A stretch of DNA of 55,165 nucleotides from Alistipes sp. (lineage in GTDB: Bacteria; Bacteroidota; Bacteroidia; Bacteroidales; Rikenellaceae), in assembly GCA_017937805.1 (NCBI GenBank), contig JAGBCX010000044.1, positions 1 through 55,165 on the forward strand. Reading direction: 5' to 3'. The position numbers and the translations under genes are program-made. Positions 15,721 through 23,525 of this stretch are shown here, one piece after another. Each line of letters begins with the position of its first letter. The first letter of the stretch is position 1. The notes under the pieces are model-generated. The model was not told the origin of the DNA and searched no databases. It worked only from the letters and a program-made list of their open reading frames with translations.

Positions 15721-16626
15721 ATGGGAGAGTTGCGCTACAATATGGCTCTTGTTGTGTCGAATATACTCTTCGGAGTATCGTTTTCGGTCTATGTATCGTT
15801 GCTACAAGGTACGATACAAACCTCTCAGCTCTTCGTTATTCAACTTCTCTTTTCGCTCCTTCTCTTTACTCCGGCCGCAATGTTGCATCGCGACTTTTAT
15901 CGTCTGACACTCAATGACTTCGGCTCAATATTTATTGTCGCAATATTGGTAATATTCGGGTGGTGGTATATGCTGATGACGGGAGCCTCCTACACCAATC
16001 CGATAGATGCATCAACCATCGCAACAATAGGACCGCTATTTACACTTATAACCTCAATCATCGTGCACTCCCGTAGAGCCAAACTCGGTGAGAAAATAGG
16101 CATATTTATAGCGTTGTCGGGCGTTGTTGCCATACTCGTAGATAGAGGTAGGGTGCTGGTAGTAGATGGTGGTGAGGGTTATGGAAATGCCATTGTCTTG
16201 TGTGCTGTAGTTGCCATAGCCGTCAATACGGTACTTATCGCGCCCGTACTTCGTCGCCACGGAGCAATAGTCGTTATGGGGTGGTATTATATTATAGGAG
16301 CTCTACTCGCTTTACCTCTTATTCTGCAAGAACTACCAACAATATCAATCTCGCATCTCTCCCATTTGGAGTTGGGCGAATTGGCCTATATCCTGATTTT
16401 TGGCTCAGCACTGCCTATGTATCTGCTCTATGTCGGCTCCGAGCATCTTACGGCCACTCACACGGCAGTATATCGCTATATTCAGCCTGTCGTTGCGACA
16501 ATTGTGGCTTTGTTGCGCGGGCAGGCAATAATAGACAGCACCAACATTGTTGGTGCTGTGCTGATATTCTTTGGAATGTTATGTGTGATTCTATCTACTC
16601 CTCGTCAAGAGACTATTCGCGGATAA
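15721..16626 (+). CDS. EamA/DMT-family transporter
   Basis: 301 residues, ten predicted membrane segments arranged as two EamA repeats (about 5-140 and 155-295). The second repeat ends with YVGSEHLTATHTAVYRYIQPVVATIVAL, a hallmark of this drug/metabolite transporter superfamily. Substrate cannot be predicted. ATG at 15721 is preferred; GTG- or TTG-initiated forms from 15694 would add a few residues. The 3' end overlaps the converging tsaC gene by 14 bases, leaving no room for a separate terminator. Confidence 0.87.
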   Translation: MGELRYNMALVVSNILFGVSFSVYVSLLQGTIQTSQLFVIQLLFSLLLFTPAAMLHRDFYRLTLNDFGSIFIVAILVIFGWWYMLMTGASYTNPIDASTIATIGPLFTLITSIIVHSRRAKLGEKIGIFIALSGVVAILVDRGRVLVVDGGEGYGNAIVLCAVVAIAVNTVLIAPVLRRHGAIVVMGWYYIIGALLALPLILQELPTISISHLSHLELGELAYILIFGSALPMYLLYVGSEHLTATHTAVYRYIQPVVATIVALLRGQAIIDSTNIVGAVLIFFGMLCVILSTPRQETIRG

Positions 16627-17176
16627 TCTTAACCTCTCCTCTCTCGCCGAAGGCGATAATCGAACTTGGTTGTCCCGTAGGTCGTCCTTGAAAACGAGGA
16701 TTTACCATAAAATCGACACCTTCGATAATCTCTTTCGATATATCGCGAACGCTTCGAGGTGTTGGCTCGCCGGAGATGTTTGCTGACGTTGAAACGATTG
16801 GTCGTCCGAATTTGCGGAGCAATTTGTGGCAAAATTCGTGCTCGGGAACGCGCACACCCAAGGTTTTAGCCTCAGGAATAAGGTTCTTTGCCAATCCCGT
16901 AGCGCCCGGCAAAATCAGTGTCAGAGGCTTTGTTGCCATCTCCATAACCTCGAAAGCAATGCCTGGAGCTTTATCCACATAGCGCACTACCATGTCGGCA
17001 TCGCGGCATAGTACAAGCATTGCGTGTTTGTCCTCGCTACGTTTCAAAGCGTATATCTTTGCTACGGCATCTTCGTTTGTAGCATCGCAACCAATGCCCC
17101 ATACCGTATCTGTCGGGTAGAGTATAATTCCGCCCTTGCGGAGTATATCTATTGCCAATTCAATCTCTCTATCCAT
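16613..17176 (-). CDS. tsaC: L-threonylcarbamoyladenylate synthase (TsaC/Sua5, YrdC domain)
   Basis: 187 residues covering one YrdC domain. It makes threonylcarbamoyl-AMP from threonine, bicarbonate and ATP for the t6A modification at position 37 of ANN-decoding tRNAs. Motifs: GGIILYPTDTVWGIGCDATNEDAV at the N-terminus (in two parts), IYALKRSEDKHAM with the nucleotide-binding KR pair, LTLILPGATGLAKNL and RPIVSTSANISGEPTP. It lacks the Sua5 extension, so it is the short TsaC type. It follows a VOC gene by three bases on the same strand, so the two are probably one operon. Confidence 0.94.
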   Translation of the reverse strand: MDREIELAIDILRKGGIILYPTDTVWGIGCDATNEDAVAKIYALKRSEDKHAMLVLCRDADMVVRYVDKAPGIAFEVMEMATKPLTLILPGATGLAKNLIPEAKTLGVRVPEHEFCHKLLRKFGRPIVSTSANISGEPTPRSVRDISKEIIEGVDFMVNPRFQGRPTGQPSSIIAFGERGEVKIIRE

Positions 17177-17179
17177 GGT

Positions 17180-17560
17180 TTAGTGCTTTTTAGGCAAAAT
17201 CTCAATCCAATAATCGTCTGGGTCGTTGATGAAGTATAAACCCATATCGTGATTTTCGTAGCAGATGCAACCCATTTCGCGGTGATACTCGCGCACGGCA
17301 TCGTAATCTCCCTCTACGCGAAGACAGAGATGAGTTTCATTATCGCCCAACTCGTAGGCTCCCTCCTTGTCGCGCAACCAAGTAAGTTCCAATAGAAAAT
17401 GGCCACTATCGTCACCTAAATAGACGAGAATAAACGAGCCATCGGCTGCCTCCTTACGCTTCACTTCCTTCAAGCCAAGTGCTTTTTCGTAGAACGCCAT
17501 GCTACGTGCCAAATCGGTAACATTTATGTTCAGATGGTCGAATGTACTTTTAATATCCAT
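17180..17560 (-). CDS. VOC family protein (glyoxalase I/lactoylglutathione lyase-like)
   Basis: 126 residues forming a single vicinal-oxygen-chelate domain. Seen motifs: FDHLNINVTDLARSMAFYEKALG at the start, GHFLLELTWLRD, ETHLCLRVEGDYDAV and the closing GLYFINDPDDYWIEILPKK. Metal ligands at the usual positions (His near 8, Glu near 55, His near 78, Glu near 121) are consistent with a lactoylglutathione lyase-type enzyme. The start at 17560 follows a TATCTTTG promoter; a much longer open frame to 17809 runs over the divergent promoter and the NUDIX gene and is rejected. Confidence 0.87.
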   Translation of the reverse strand: MDIKSTFDHLNINVTDLARSMAFYEKALGLKEVKRKEAADGSFILVYLGDDSGHFLLELTWLRDKEGAYELGDNETHLCLRVEGDYDAVREYHREMGCICYENHDMGLYFINDPDDYWIEILPKKH

Positions 17561-17583
17561 AATACTAAATATTTGTTCTACTG

Positions 17584-17612
17584 CAAAGATAGTGAAAAAA
17601 TTACTAATTTTG
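17584..17612. promoter_or_regulatory. Divergent promoter pair (VOC/tsaC and NUDIX)
   Basis: On the minus strand TATCTTTG (17584-17591) faces the VOC gene; on the plus strand TAATTTTG (17605-17612) faces the NUDIX gene. The two -7 boxes are 13 bases apart, so their -33 regions overlap and the promoters may interfere. Confidence 0.65.
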
Positions 17613-17633
17613 CACCAACAAAAGCAATAGTGT

Positions 17634-18200
17634 ATGGTAAAACCTCTGAAAAATCGTAAATGGAGCGTACTGTCGCGCGAATATCTGCTTCGCGAAGGCG
17701 ATTGGTGTACGGTGCGCCGTGATAGGGTACAGTTGCCAAGCGGAGTGATTATTCCGGAGTGGTATGTCTTTGAATTTCCGAGTTGGGCAAATGTTATTGC
17801 TATAACCAAGGAGGGGGAAATGGTTATGGTGAGCCAATATCGTCACGGCATAGGCGCTACAAATTACGAGCTGTGTGCAGGCTTGGTCGATTCGACAGAT
17901 GCTTCGCCTATGGAGGGTGCAAAGCGCGAATTGGAGGAGGAGACGGGATATGGAGGTGGTCGTTGGTCGCTCTATATGACTACGTCTGCCAATCCGTCAA
18001 ACCACAACAACTTCAACTACACTTTTTTGGCTGAGGGTGTCGAAATAGTTGCAGAACGCCACCCTGAGGAGAGTGAAGATGTTGATGTGCATCTGCTGAC
18101 AAAAGACGAGGTGCGAGAGTTGTTGGAGCGAGGTGAGATAATTCAGGCAATGCATGCTGCACCACTTTGGCGCTACTTTGCCGAGAATGCAGCCAAATAG
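17634..18200 (+). CDS. NUDIX hydrolase (ADP-ribose pyrophosphatase-like)
   Basis: 188 residues. The NUDIX box is recognisable as GLVDSTDASPMEGAKR followed by ELEEETGY, with the catalytic REx2EExG core intact; compared with GX5EX7RE, the first Glu is Asp and one extra residue lies before REL. The region before the box (SVLSREYLLREGDWCTVRRDRVQLPSG, in parts) resembles the N-terminal dimer domain of ADP-ribose or sugar-nucleotide pyrophosphatases. It probably hydrolyses a nucleoside diphosphate linked to a sugar. A shared terminator separates it from the converging ferredoxin gene. Confidence 0.9.
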   Translation: MVKPLKNRKWSVLSREYLLREGDWCTVRRDRVQLPSGVIIPEWYVFEFPSWANVIAITKEGEMVMVSQYRHGIGATNYELCAGLVDSTDASPMEGAKRELEEETGYGGGRWSLYMTTSANPSNHNNFNYTFLAEGVEIVAERHPEESEDVDVHLLTKDEVRELLERGEIIQAMHAAPLWRYFAENAAK

Positions 18201-18212
18201 GTAGAATATGAT

Positions 18213-18252
18213 AAAAAAATGAGGGAGCTTTCGCGACTCCCTCATTTTTTTT
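18213..18252. terminator. Bidirectional terminator between NUDIX and ferredoxin genes
   Basis: A 15-bp stem, AAAAAAATGAGGGAG (18213-18227) with CTCCCTCATTTTTTT (18237-18251), loop of nine bases. A-run on one side and T-run on the other let it work in both directions. Confidence 0.9.
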
Positions 18253-18270
18253 GCGTAGGCTTCCGTCAGA

Positions 18271-18435
18271 CTACAAGCTGATAGCTTCGGAAGGACATAC
18301 ACCTGCACATGCGCCACACTCAATGCACTTATCTGCATCAATTACATAGATGTCGCCGGCAGAAATAGCCTCAACCGGACACTCATCAATGCAAGTACCA
18401 CATGCAATACATGAATCTGAAATTTTGTAAGCCAT
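18271..18435 (-). CDS. 2[4Fe-4S] ferredoxin
   Basis: 54 residues, translated by hand. Two CxxCxxCxxxCP clusters are seen: CIACGTCIDECP (9-20) and CIECGACAGVCP (37-48), each followed by VEAIS or SEAIS. This is the classic clostridial-type bacterial ferredoxin, a small soluble electron carrier, for example for pyruvate:ferredoxin oxidoreductase. ATG at 18435 and TAG at 18271-18273. It stands alone between a bidirectional terminator and the divergent PhnP-like gene. Confidence 0.95.
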   Translation of the reverse strand: MAYKISDSCIACGTCIDECPVEAISAGDIYVIDADKCIECGACAGVCPSEAISL

Positions 18436-18511
18436 AGTGTTTAATTAGATTATTTTGTGTTAATTAACACCGCGAAGTTACACTTTTATTCTCAATTTTC
18501 CAAAAGAATTG

Positions 18512-18519
18512 TATCTTTG
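18512..18519 (+). promoter_or_regulatory. Promoter -7 box for the PhnP-like gene
   Basis: TATCTTTG. Transcription should begin near 18526, which is downstream of a possible start at 18519 and therefore supports the ATG at 18549. Confidence 0.65.
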
Positions 18520-18548
18520 TGGTGACGTTTATCGAAAAAACTACAAAA

Positions 18549-19343
18549 ATGGAGCCATTAACAACATCGCTATGTCTTACTTTCTTAGGTACCGGCACAT
18601 CGCAGGGTGTTCCTGTCATAGGGTGTGATTGTGCCGTATGTTGCTCGGCCGATGAGCGCGATAGACGATTGCGTACTTCGGCAATGGTGGAGGTTGGCTC
18701 CAAGAGGTTTATTATTGATGCAGGGCCCGATTTTAGGGAGCAGATGTTGCGCGAAGGGGTAAGCCATATCACGGCTATATTGCTGACGCACAAACATAAA
18801 GACCATATTGGCGGACTTGATGATGTTCGAGCGTTGAATTTTGTCGACTATCCTGACGAGATTCACACGGTGCATATCTACGGCACGCACGACACTTGCG
18901 ACTGTGTGCGCAAAGATTACGACTATGCTTTTGCTGAAAAACCCTATCGTGGCGTTCCGCAGATTGAGTTGCACGAGTTTGGCGCAGAGCCTTTCGAGGT
19001 GGAGGGCGTTGAGGTTGTACCGATAAAGGGCGAACACTCACGCTTTGAGGTTACGGGATTTCGATTTGGAAAGTTGGCATATTTGACAGATTTCAAGTCT
19101 ATTGCCGAGGAGGAGTTACAGAAGTTGTTGGGCGTGGAGGTGCTGGTGGTAAATGCTCTGCGATTTGAGCCACACGACTCGCATTTCTCGGTTGGTGAGG
19201 CGTTGCAATTGATTGAGAAGGTTGCTCCAAAACGGGCATATCTAACCCACATGTCGCACGATATAGGATTGCATTGTGTGGCTAATTTGCGACTGCCTGA
19301 GGGTGTTGAATTTGCTTACGATGGACTGAAAATTGAAATATAA
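18549..19343 (+). CDS. MBL-fold metallohydrolase, PhnP/phosphoribosyl cyclic phosphodiesterase-like
   Basis: 264 residues with the metallo-beta-lactamase fold. The metal site is HKHKDH at 81-86, with DAGPDFR at 58-64, EHSRFEVTGFRFG and a late YLTHMSHDIGLH supplying further ligands. GTGTSQGVPVIGCDCAVC (14-31) holds a cysteine cluster typical of PhnP relatives, which bind an extra zinc. The family hydrolyses cyclic phosphates such as phosphoribosyl 1,2-cyclic phosphate, though no phn operon is nearby. The SDR gene begins six bases after the stop, so they are likely cotranscribed. Confidence 0.88.
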   Translation: MEPLTTSLCLTFLGTGTSQGVPVIGCDCAVCCSADERDRRLRTSAMVEVGSKRFIIDAGPDFREQMLREGVSHITAILLTHKHKDHIGGLDDVRALNFVDYPDEIHTVHIYGTHDTCDCVRKDYDYAFAEKPYRGVPQIELHEFGAEPFEVEGVEVVPIKGEHSRFEVTGFRFGKLAYLTDFKSIAEEELQKLLGVEVLVVNALRFEPHDSHFSVGEALQLIEKVAPKRAYLTHMSHDIGLHCVANLRLPEGVEFAYDGLKIEI

Positions 19344-19349
19344 AACGAT

Positions 19350-20168
19350 ATGAAAAACGCATTAAACGGAAAAGTTGTAGTGATTACGGGCGCATCGTCA
19401 GGTATTGGTGAGGCGATGGCGCGCCTATATTCGAAGATGGGTGCAAAGGTCGTACTTGGTGCCCGCAACGAGGAGAAACTTGCGTTGTTGGCGCAAATTA
19501 TCGCAACCGAGGGAGGAAAAGCGACCTATGTCGCTACCGATGTGACGAAAGAGGTGGATTGCAAACGACTTATCGACAAAGCGGTCGAGGTGTTTGGCGG
19601 TATTGATGTGTTGATTTGCAATGCAGGTATCTCGATGCGCGCCATATTCGACGATGTCGATACGAAGGTTTTGCACCGCTTGATGGATGTAAATTTCTGG
19701 GGTACTGTATATTGCGCAAAATACGCTTTGCCATATTTGCAAGCCTCGAAAGGCTCGTTGGTGGGTATCTCTTCGGTGGCAGGATTGCACGGCTTGCCTG
19801 GCAGGACAGGCTATTCGGCATCGAAGTTCGCGATGACAGGATTGCTCGAAACTATCCGTATCGAAAATATCAAAAAGGGGCTGCACGTGATGGTTGCTTG
19901 TCCGGGATTTACCGCCTCGAATGTTCGTTTTTCGGCTTTGACGGCAGATGGCTCGGCGCAGGGCTCGACACCGCGAGAGGAGGGTAAGATGATGACTGCC
20001 GAGGAGGTTGCACGCATTGTGGCACAAGGTATTGCAAAGCGTCAGCGTTTGTGCCTTATGGAGGCAGAGGGGCGAGCAACTCACTTTGTAAAGAAGTTTG
20101 CCCCCGGGTTGCTCGATAGAATATTCTATTGGGTGATGTCGAAGGAACCAGATTCGCCATTCAAATAG
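19350..20168 (+). CDS. SDR-family oxidoreductase
   Basis: 272 residues of classical short-chain dehydrogenase. NAD(P)-binding TGASSGIG at 13-20, NAG motif in ICNAGIS, catalytic serine in GISSVAGLHG and YSASK at 155-159. A basic residue pattern (GARNEEKL) after strand two suggests NADP(H). The C-terminal part (AEGRATHFVKKFAPGLLDRIFYWVM) is hydrophobic and resembles DHRS7-like members that sit at membranes. Substrate unknown. Confidence 0.92.
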   Translation: MKNALNGKVVVITGASSGIGEAMARLYSKMGAKVVLGARNEEKLALLAQIIATEGGKATYVATDVTKEVDCKRLIDKAVEVFGGIDVLICNAGISMRAIFDDVDTKVLHRLMDVNFWGTVYCAKYALPYLQASKGSLVGISSVAGLHGLPGRTGYSASKFAMTGLLETIRIENIKKGLHVMVACPGFTASNVRFSALTADGSAQGSTPREEGKMMTAEEVARIVAQGIAKRQRLCLMEAEGRATHFVKKFAPGLLDRIFYWVMSKEPDSPFK

Positions 20169-20196
20169 AGATGGTCAAACCAAACTAAATTTTACC

Positions 20197-21321
20197 ATAA
20201 AGAAACGACTTGAATCATTAGATGTATTGCGTGGAGCCGACCTATTCTTTTTGATGGCGGTTGGACCTCTTGTGCGCCGATTTATTAGAACCGTAGATAT
20301 GCCGTGGCTTAACGATTGCGCATGGCTGTTCGACCATGTGGAGTGGCAGGGCTTTTCGCCTTGGGATATCATTATGCCACTGTTTGTCTTTATGACGGGT
20401 ATAACGATTCCGTTTGCCTTGGGGCGTATGCGCGAGGAGCGCAACTATAGCGCAGCCGCATGGCGAATTTTGCGCAGAGTAGTCGTATTGTGGATATTCG
20501 GTATGATTTGTCAAGGTCGATTGCTGAGCCTTGATTTTGACCGCATGTATCTTTACTCCAATACCTTGCAGGCTATTGCCGTAGCCTATGCCGTGTCGGC
20601 AGTGATGTTCCTGTTTACGAAACTGCGCACGCAGATTATCACTGCCGCAGTGCTTCTTTTGGGCTATTGGGCGGCTATGGAGCTTATCTCGGTTGATGGC
20701 TTTGGTGGTGGCGACTATACGCCCGAAAAGAACCTTGCCGAGTGGATCGACCGTGCGGTTTTGGGGCGTTTTCGCGATGGTGCAAAGGTAGTTGATGGGG
20801 TAGTGGTATTCAAAGAGGGCTACCACTACACTTGGATACTCTCCTCACTGACTTTTGCCGTTACGGGTATGCTCGGAATGTTCGCAGGTGTGATTGCCAA
20901 GTCGCAAATGGCTGAAAAGTGCAAACTTTGGTGGTTTGCAGGACTTGGCGTTGCGATGATTGTGGCCGGACAAGTGTGGGGTATCTGGCACCCGATTATC
21001 AAGATGATTTGGACCTCTTCGATGACGCTCTTCTCGGGCGGAATATGCTTCCTGCTGCTGTGGCTTTGCTACTATCTGATTGATTATAAGGGATATCGCC
21101 GTGGTTTGACGCTCTTTAAGGTCTATGGAATGAACTCCATCGCGGCATATATGATGCCTAAGTTTATCAAGATGAGGGCGATATCGACCGCCCTGCTATA
21201 CGGCACAGCGCAGTATCTTGGCGATGATTGGTACGCAATGCTCATTGCCGTAGCCAATGTAGTGCTGTCGTATCTGCTGTTGTACTATATGTATAAGCGA
21301 CAGTTGTTCCTCAAAGTGTAG
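20197..21321 (+). CDS. DUF5009/HGSNAT-like multipass membrane protein with non-canonical start
   Basis: 374 residues if translation starts at ATA 20197. The family, related to heparan-alpha-glucosaminide N-acetyltransferase, begins with KRLESLDVLRGxDLF, which is encoded here at 20200-20244, but no ATG, GTG or TTG lies in frame at or before this motif. The first in-frame TTG (20227) would cut off the conserved motif. About ten membrane segments follow, with FDHVEWQGFSPWDIIMPLF, FMTGITIPFALG and YGMNSIAAYMMPKF as conserved phrases. Either ATA initiates or an ATG has mutated to ATA. Another ATG at 20171 opens only five codons in a different frame. It is probably an acetyl or acyl transferase acting on a surface sugar. 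Confidence 0.8.
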   Translation: MKKRLESLDVLRGADLFFLMAVGPLVRRFIRTVDMPWLNDCAWLFDHVEWQGFSPWDIIMPLFVFMTGITIPFALGRMREERNYSAAAWRILRRVVVLWIFGMICQGRLLSLDFDRMYLYSNTLQAIAVAYAVSAVMFLFTKLRTQIITAAVLLLGYWAAMELISVDGFGGGDYTPEKNLAEWIDRAVLGRFRDGAKVVDGVVVFKEGYHYTWILSSLTFAVTGMLGMFAGVIAKSQMAEKCKLWWFAGLGVAMIVAGQVWGIWHPIIKMIWTSSMTLFSGGICFLLLWLCYYLIDYKGYRRGLTLFKVYGMNSIAAYMMPKFIKMRAISTALLYGTAQYLGDDWYAMLIAVANVVLSYLLLYYMYKRQLFLKV

Positions 21322-21367
21322 CATGCAATTTGTATATAGGTGGTAGGAACACTTATATATAAAAAGT

Positions 21368-21772
21368 ATGCATCAATCTATTACTATCCATGCAAAGGAG
21401 AACGGGAAGTTCGCCCTTGCAAAACCGTGTGAGTTGGATAAACTCAATCCGAAGGAGTTGTTGCTCTATTCTACGGCCTTGTGTGCCGGTATGACCGTGC
21501 AGGCAATAGCCGAGAAGGAGCGTGTTAAACTTGTAAAACTCGAAATCAAGATGTCGGGCGAACTCGACACCGAGAAGGTCGAAGGCAAGAGTAAGTTTGA
21601 GTCGTTCAATATTGCTTATAATATTGAGTGTAAGCATATTGACGAGCAGTCGAAGGTGTCGCATGCCGTACAACTTGCAACCGACAAGTATTGCGGAGGT
21701 TTGGCTATGTTGCGAAAGATTGCCCCTGTTTCGCACTCGATTTCAATCGTTAGCGTAGAGGTGGAAGCATAA
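21368..21772 (+). CDS. OsmC-family protein
   Basis: 134 residues. OsmC/Ohr proteins are dimeric thiol peroxidases acting on organic hydroperoxides or unknown thiols. The first cysteine lies in STALCAGMTVQA on the central helix and the second in DKYCGGLAMLRK, matching the catalytic pair of the family. The strand-helix order fits the YhfA-like subgroup. It ends directly against a strong bidirectional terminator shared with prs. Confidence 0.88.
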   Translation: MHQSITIHAKENGKFALAKPCELDKLNPKELLLYSTALCAGMTVQAIAEKERVKLVKLEIKMSGELDTEKVEGKSKFESFNIAYNIECKHIDEQSKVSHAVQLATDKYCGGLAMLRKIAPVSHSISIVSVEVEA

Positions 21773-21804
21773 GTAAAGGCGGTCCGAAAAGACCGCCTTT
21801 ACTT
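21771..21804. terminator. Bidirectional terminator between osmC-like gene and prs
   Basis: A perfect 14-bp stem, AAGTAAAGGCGGTC (21771-21784) and GACCGCCTTTACTT (21791-21804), loop CGAAAA. The stem begins at the stop codon of the OsmC gene. T-richness after the stem is weak on both sides. Confidence 0.8.
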
Positions 21805-21827
21805 ATTATATAATTTATGCGCAACTA

Positions 21828-22769
21828 CTATTTGTAGAAGAGCGAAGATATTGACTGATAGTTGTGTACGCGCTCGATGCACTCGGCAATAATGTCAGCA
21901 CACGAGAGTACGGTGAACTTCGACAAATCCTTCTCAGGGTTGAGAGGAATGGTGTCAGTTACGATAACCTCCTGCAATGCGCTCTCGGCAATACGCTCGT
22001 AAGCCTTACCCGACAATACAGGGTGGGTAATAGCAGCACGAACACTCTTTGCACCGCGCTCCATTAACATATTCGCAGCCATGCAGATAGTACCTGCGGT
22101 GTCAATCATATCATCAACGATAAGGATATTACGTCCCTCAACCTCACCAATTGCGGTCATCGAGCCAACAACATTAGCCTTTGCGCGCTCCTTGTGCGAG
22201 ATGATGATAGGAGTTTCGAGCAACTTAGCGTAGGTGCTTGCTCGCTTTGCACCGCCCATATCAGGCGAAGCAATAGAGAGGTCCTCAATGCCGAGGCTCT
22301 TGATGTAAGGGATAAAGATACCACTTGCATAGAGAGCATCAACAGGAACATCAAAGAAGCCCTGAATCTGGTCGGCGTGCAAGTCGAGAGTCATCACACG
22401 GTCTGCACCAGCCACTGTGAGCATATTTGCCACGAGTGCGGAGGTGATAGGTACGCGAGGACGGTCTTTGCGGTCTTGACGTGCCCAACCGAAGTAAGGG
22501 ATTACCGCTACAACCTTGTAAGCCGAAGCACGCTTTGCAGCATCAATCATCATCAACAGCTCCATCAGATTATCCGACTTAGGGAATGTTGATTGAATAA
22601 TGAACACTGTGCAACCACGAATCGACTCGATGAAGTGCGGTTGGAACTCGCCGTCACTGAACTCTACAACTTCGCACTCTCCGAGAGTAGTGCCGTAGGC
22701 AGCAACGATTTTTTCTGCAAGGTAGCGCGATGCGCGACCTGTAAAGAATTTAATTTTGTGGATAGCCAT
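21828..22769 (-). CDS. prs: Ribose-phosphate pyrophosphokinase
   Basis: 313 residues. Makes PRPP from ribose 5-phosphate and ATP for purine, pyrimidine, histidine and NAD synthesis. Motifs: GEVEGRNILIVDDMIDTAGT, the PRPP-binding loop (in two parts, about 212-230), VMTLDLHADQIQGFFDVP near 125-142 and YFGWARQDRKDRPR containing the ATP site. Length is standard. It lies alone on the minus strand, downstream of engB with a repeat-filled gap between them. Confidence 0.96.
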   Translation of the reverse strand: MAIHKIKFFTGRASRYLAEKIVAAYGTTLGECEVVEFSDGEFQPHFIESIRGCTVFIIQSTFPKSDNLMELLMMIDAAKRASAYKVVAVIPYFGWARQDRKDRPRVPITSALVANMLTVAGADRVMTLDLHADQIQGFFDVPVDALYASGIFIPYIKSLGIEDLSIASPDMGGAKRASTYAKLLETPIIISHKERAKANVVGSMTAIGEVEGRNILIVDDMIDTAGTICMAANMLMERGAKSVRAAITHPVLSGKAYERIAESALQEVIVTDTIPLNPEKDLSKFTVLSCADIIAECIERVHNYQSISSLFYK

Positions 22770-22812
22770 ACTATTTTTATTTAAGTAAGTGTCAATTTAG
22801 CTATCAACCGAA

Positions 22813-22884
22813 AATTAAAAATTAAGAATTAAAAATTAAGAATTACCTTAATTGTCAATTGTCAATTATCAATTATCAATTGAT
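22813..22884. repeat. Two adjoining heptanucleotide repeats (AATTAAR and AATTRTC)
   Basis: 22813-22847: AATTAAA, AATTAAG, AATTAAA, AATTAAG, AATTACC. 22850-22884: AATTGTC, AATTGTC, AATTATC, AATTATC, AATTGAT. Both are strictly seven-base and fill most of the engB-prs gap. Confidence 0.9.
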
Positions 22885-22913
22885 TGGTAGCGCAAAAATA
22901 GTATTTTTTGCGC

Positions 22914-23513
22914 TTATTCACTGCTTTCTGCCAAAATTTTATTAACAAAAGTTAATATATCCTCACGACCTTGCCCGTTCTCGCTCGAAGAGAGCAACAT
23001 TGGAGGCAACTCCTCCCACTGCTCGGCAAGGCGTTTTTTGTAGGCCGTAACGGCTCGTTGTGTCTGCGTGGCGGACTGCTTGTCGCACTTGGTGAAGATG
23101 AGCGCAAAAGGTACTCCACCTTCGCCCAGCATCTCAATAAACTCCAAATCTATCTTCTGTGGCTCCAAGCGCGAATCGACCAAAACAAAGAGGTAGTGCA
23201 TCTTCTCGCACTTGAAAACATAGTCCAAAATAATCTTCGCGAAGGCTCCACGCTCACGCTTCGAGGTGCAGGCATAGCCATAACCGGGCAAATCAACCAA
23301 ATACCACTCCTTGTTGATAAGGAAGTGGTTTATCAACTTAGTCTTACCCGGTGTTGCCGATACCTTTGCCAACCCCTTGTGGCGGGTGAGCATGTTTATA
23401 AGCGATGACTTACCCACATTGCTTCGCCCGATGAAGGCGATATCCTTCAACGAGTCCTTCGGCACCTGCGATATGCGCTCCGAGGAGCATTTAAACTCTG
23501 CTTTTGTAATCAT
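22914..23513 (-). CDS. engB: Ribosome biogenesis GTPase YihA/YsxC
   Basis: 199 residues with one G domain. G1 GRSNVGKSS at 29-37, G3 DLPGYGYA, G4 TKCDK and a G5-like SSSENGQGR. YihA/YsxC is essential in many bacteria for late assembly of the 50S subunit. It begins 12 bases after the alpha-galactosidase stop, so readthrough from that gene is possible. Confidence 0.95.
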   Translation of the reverse strand: MITKAEFKCSSERISQVPKDSLKDIAFIGRSNVGKSSLINMLTRHKGLAKVSATPGKTKLINHFLINKEWYLVDLPGYGYACTSKRERGAFAKIILDYVFKCEKMHYLFVLVDSRLEPQKIDLEFIEMLGEGGVPFALIFTKCDKQSATQTQRAVTAYKKRLAEQWEELPPMLLSSSENGQGREDILTFVNKILAESSE

Positions 23514-23525
23514 TCTTTGGTGTGA

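Noticed and set aside
17561-17809. N-terminal extension of the VOC protein
   Set aside because: It covers the divergent promoter pair and the NUDIX gene start and lacks family similarity.
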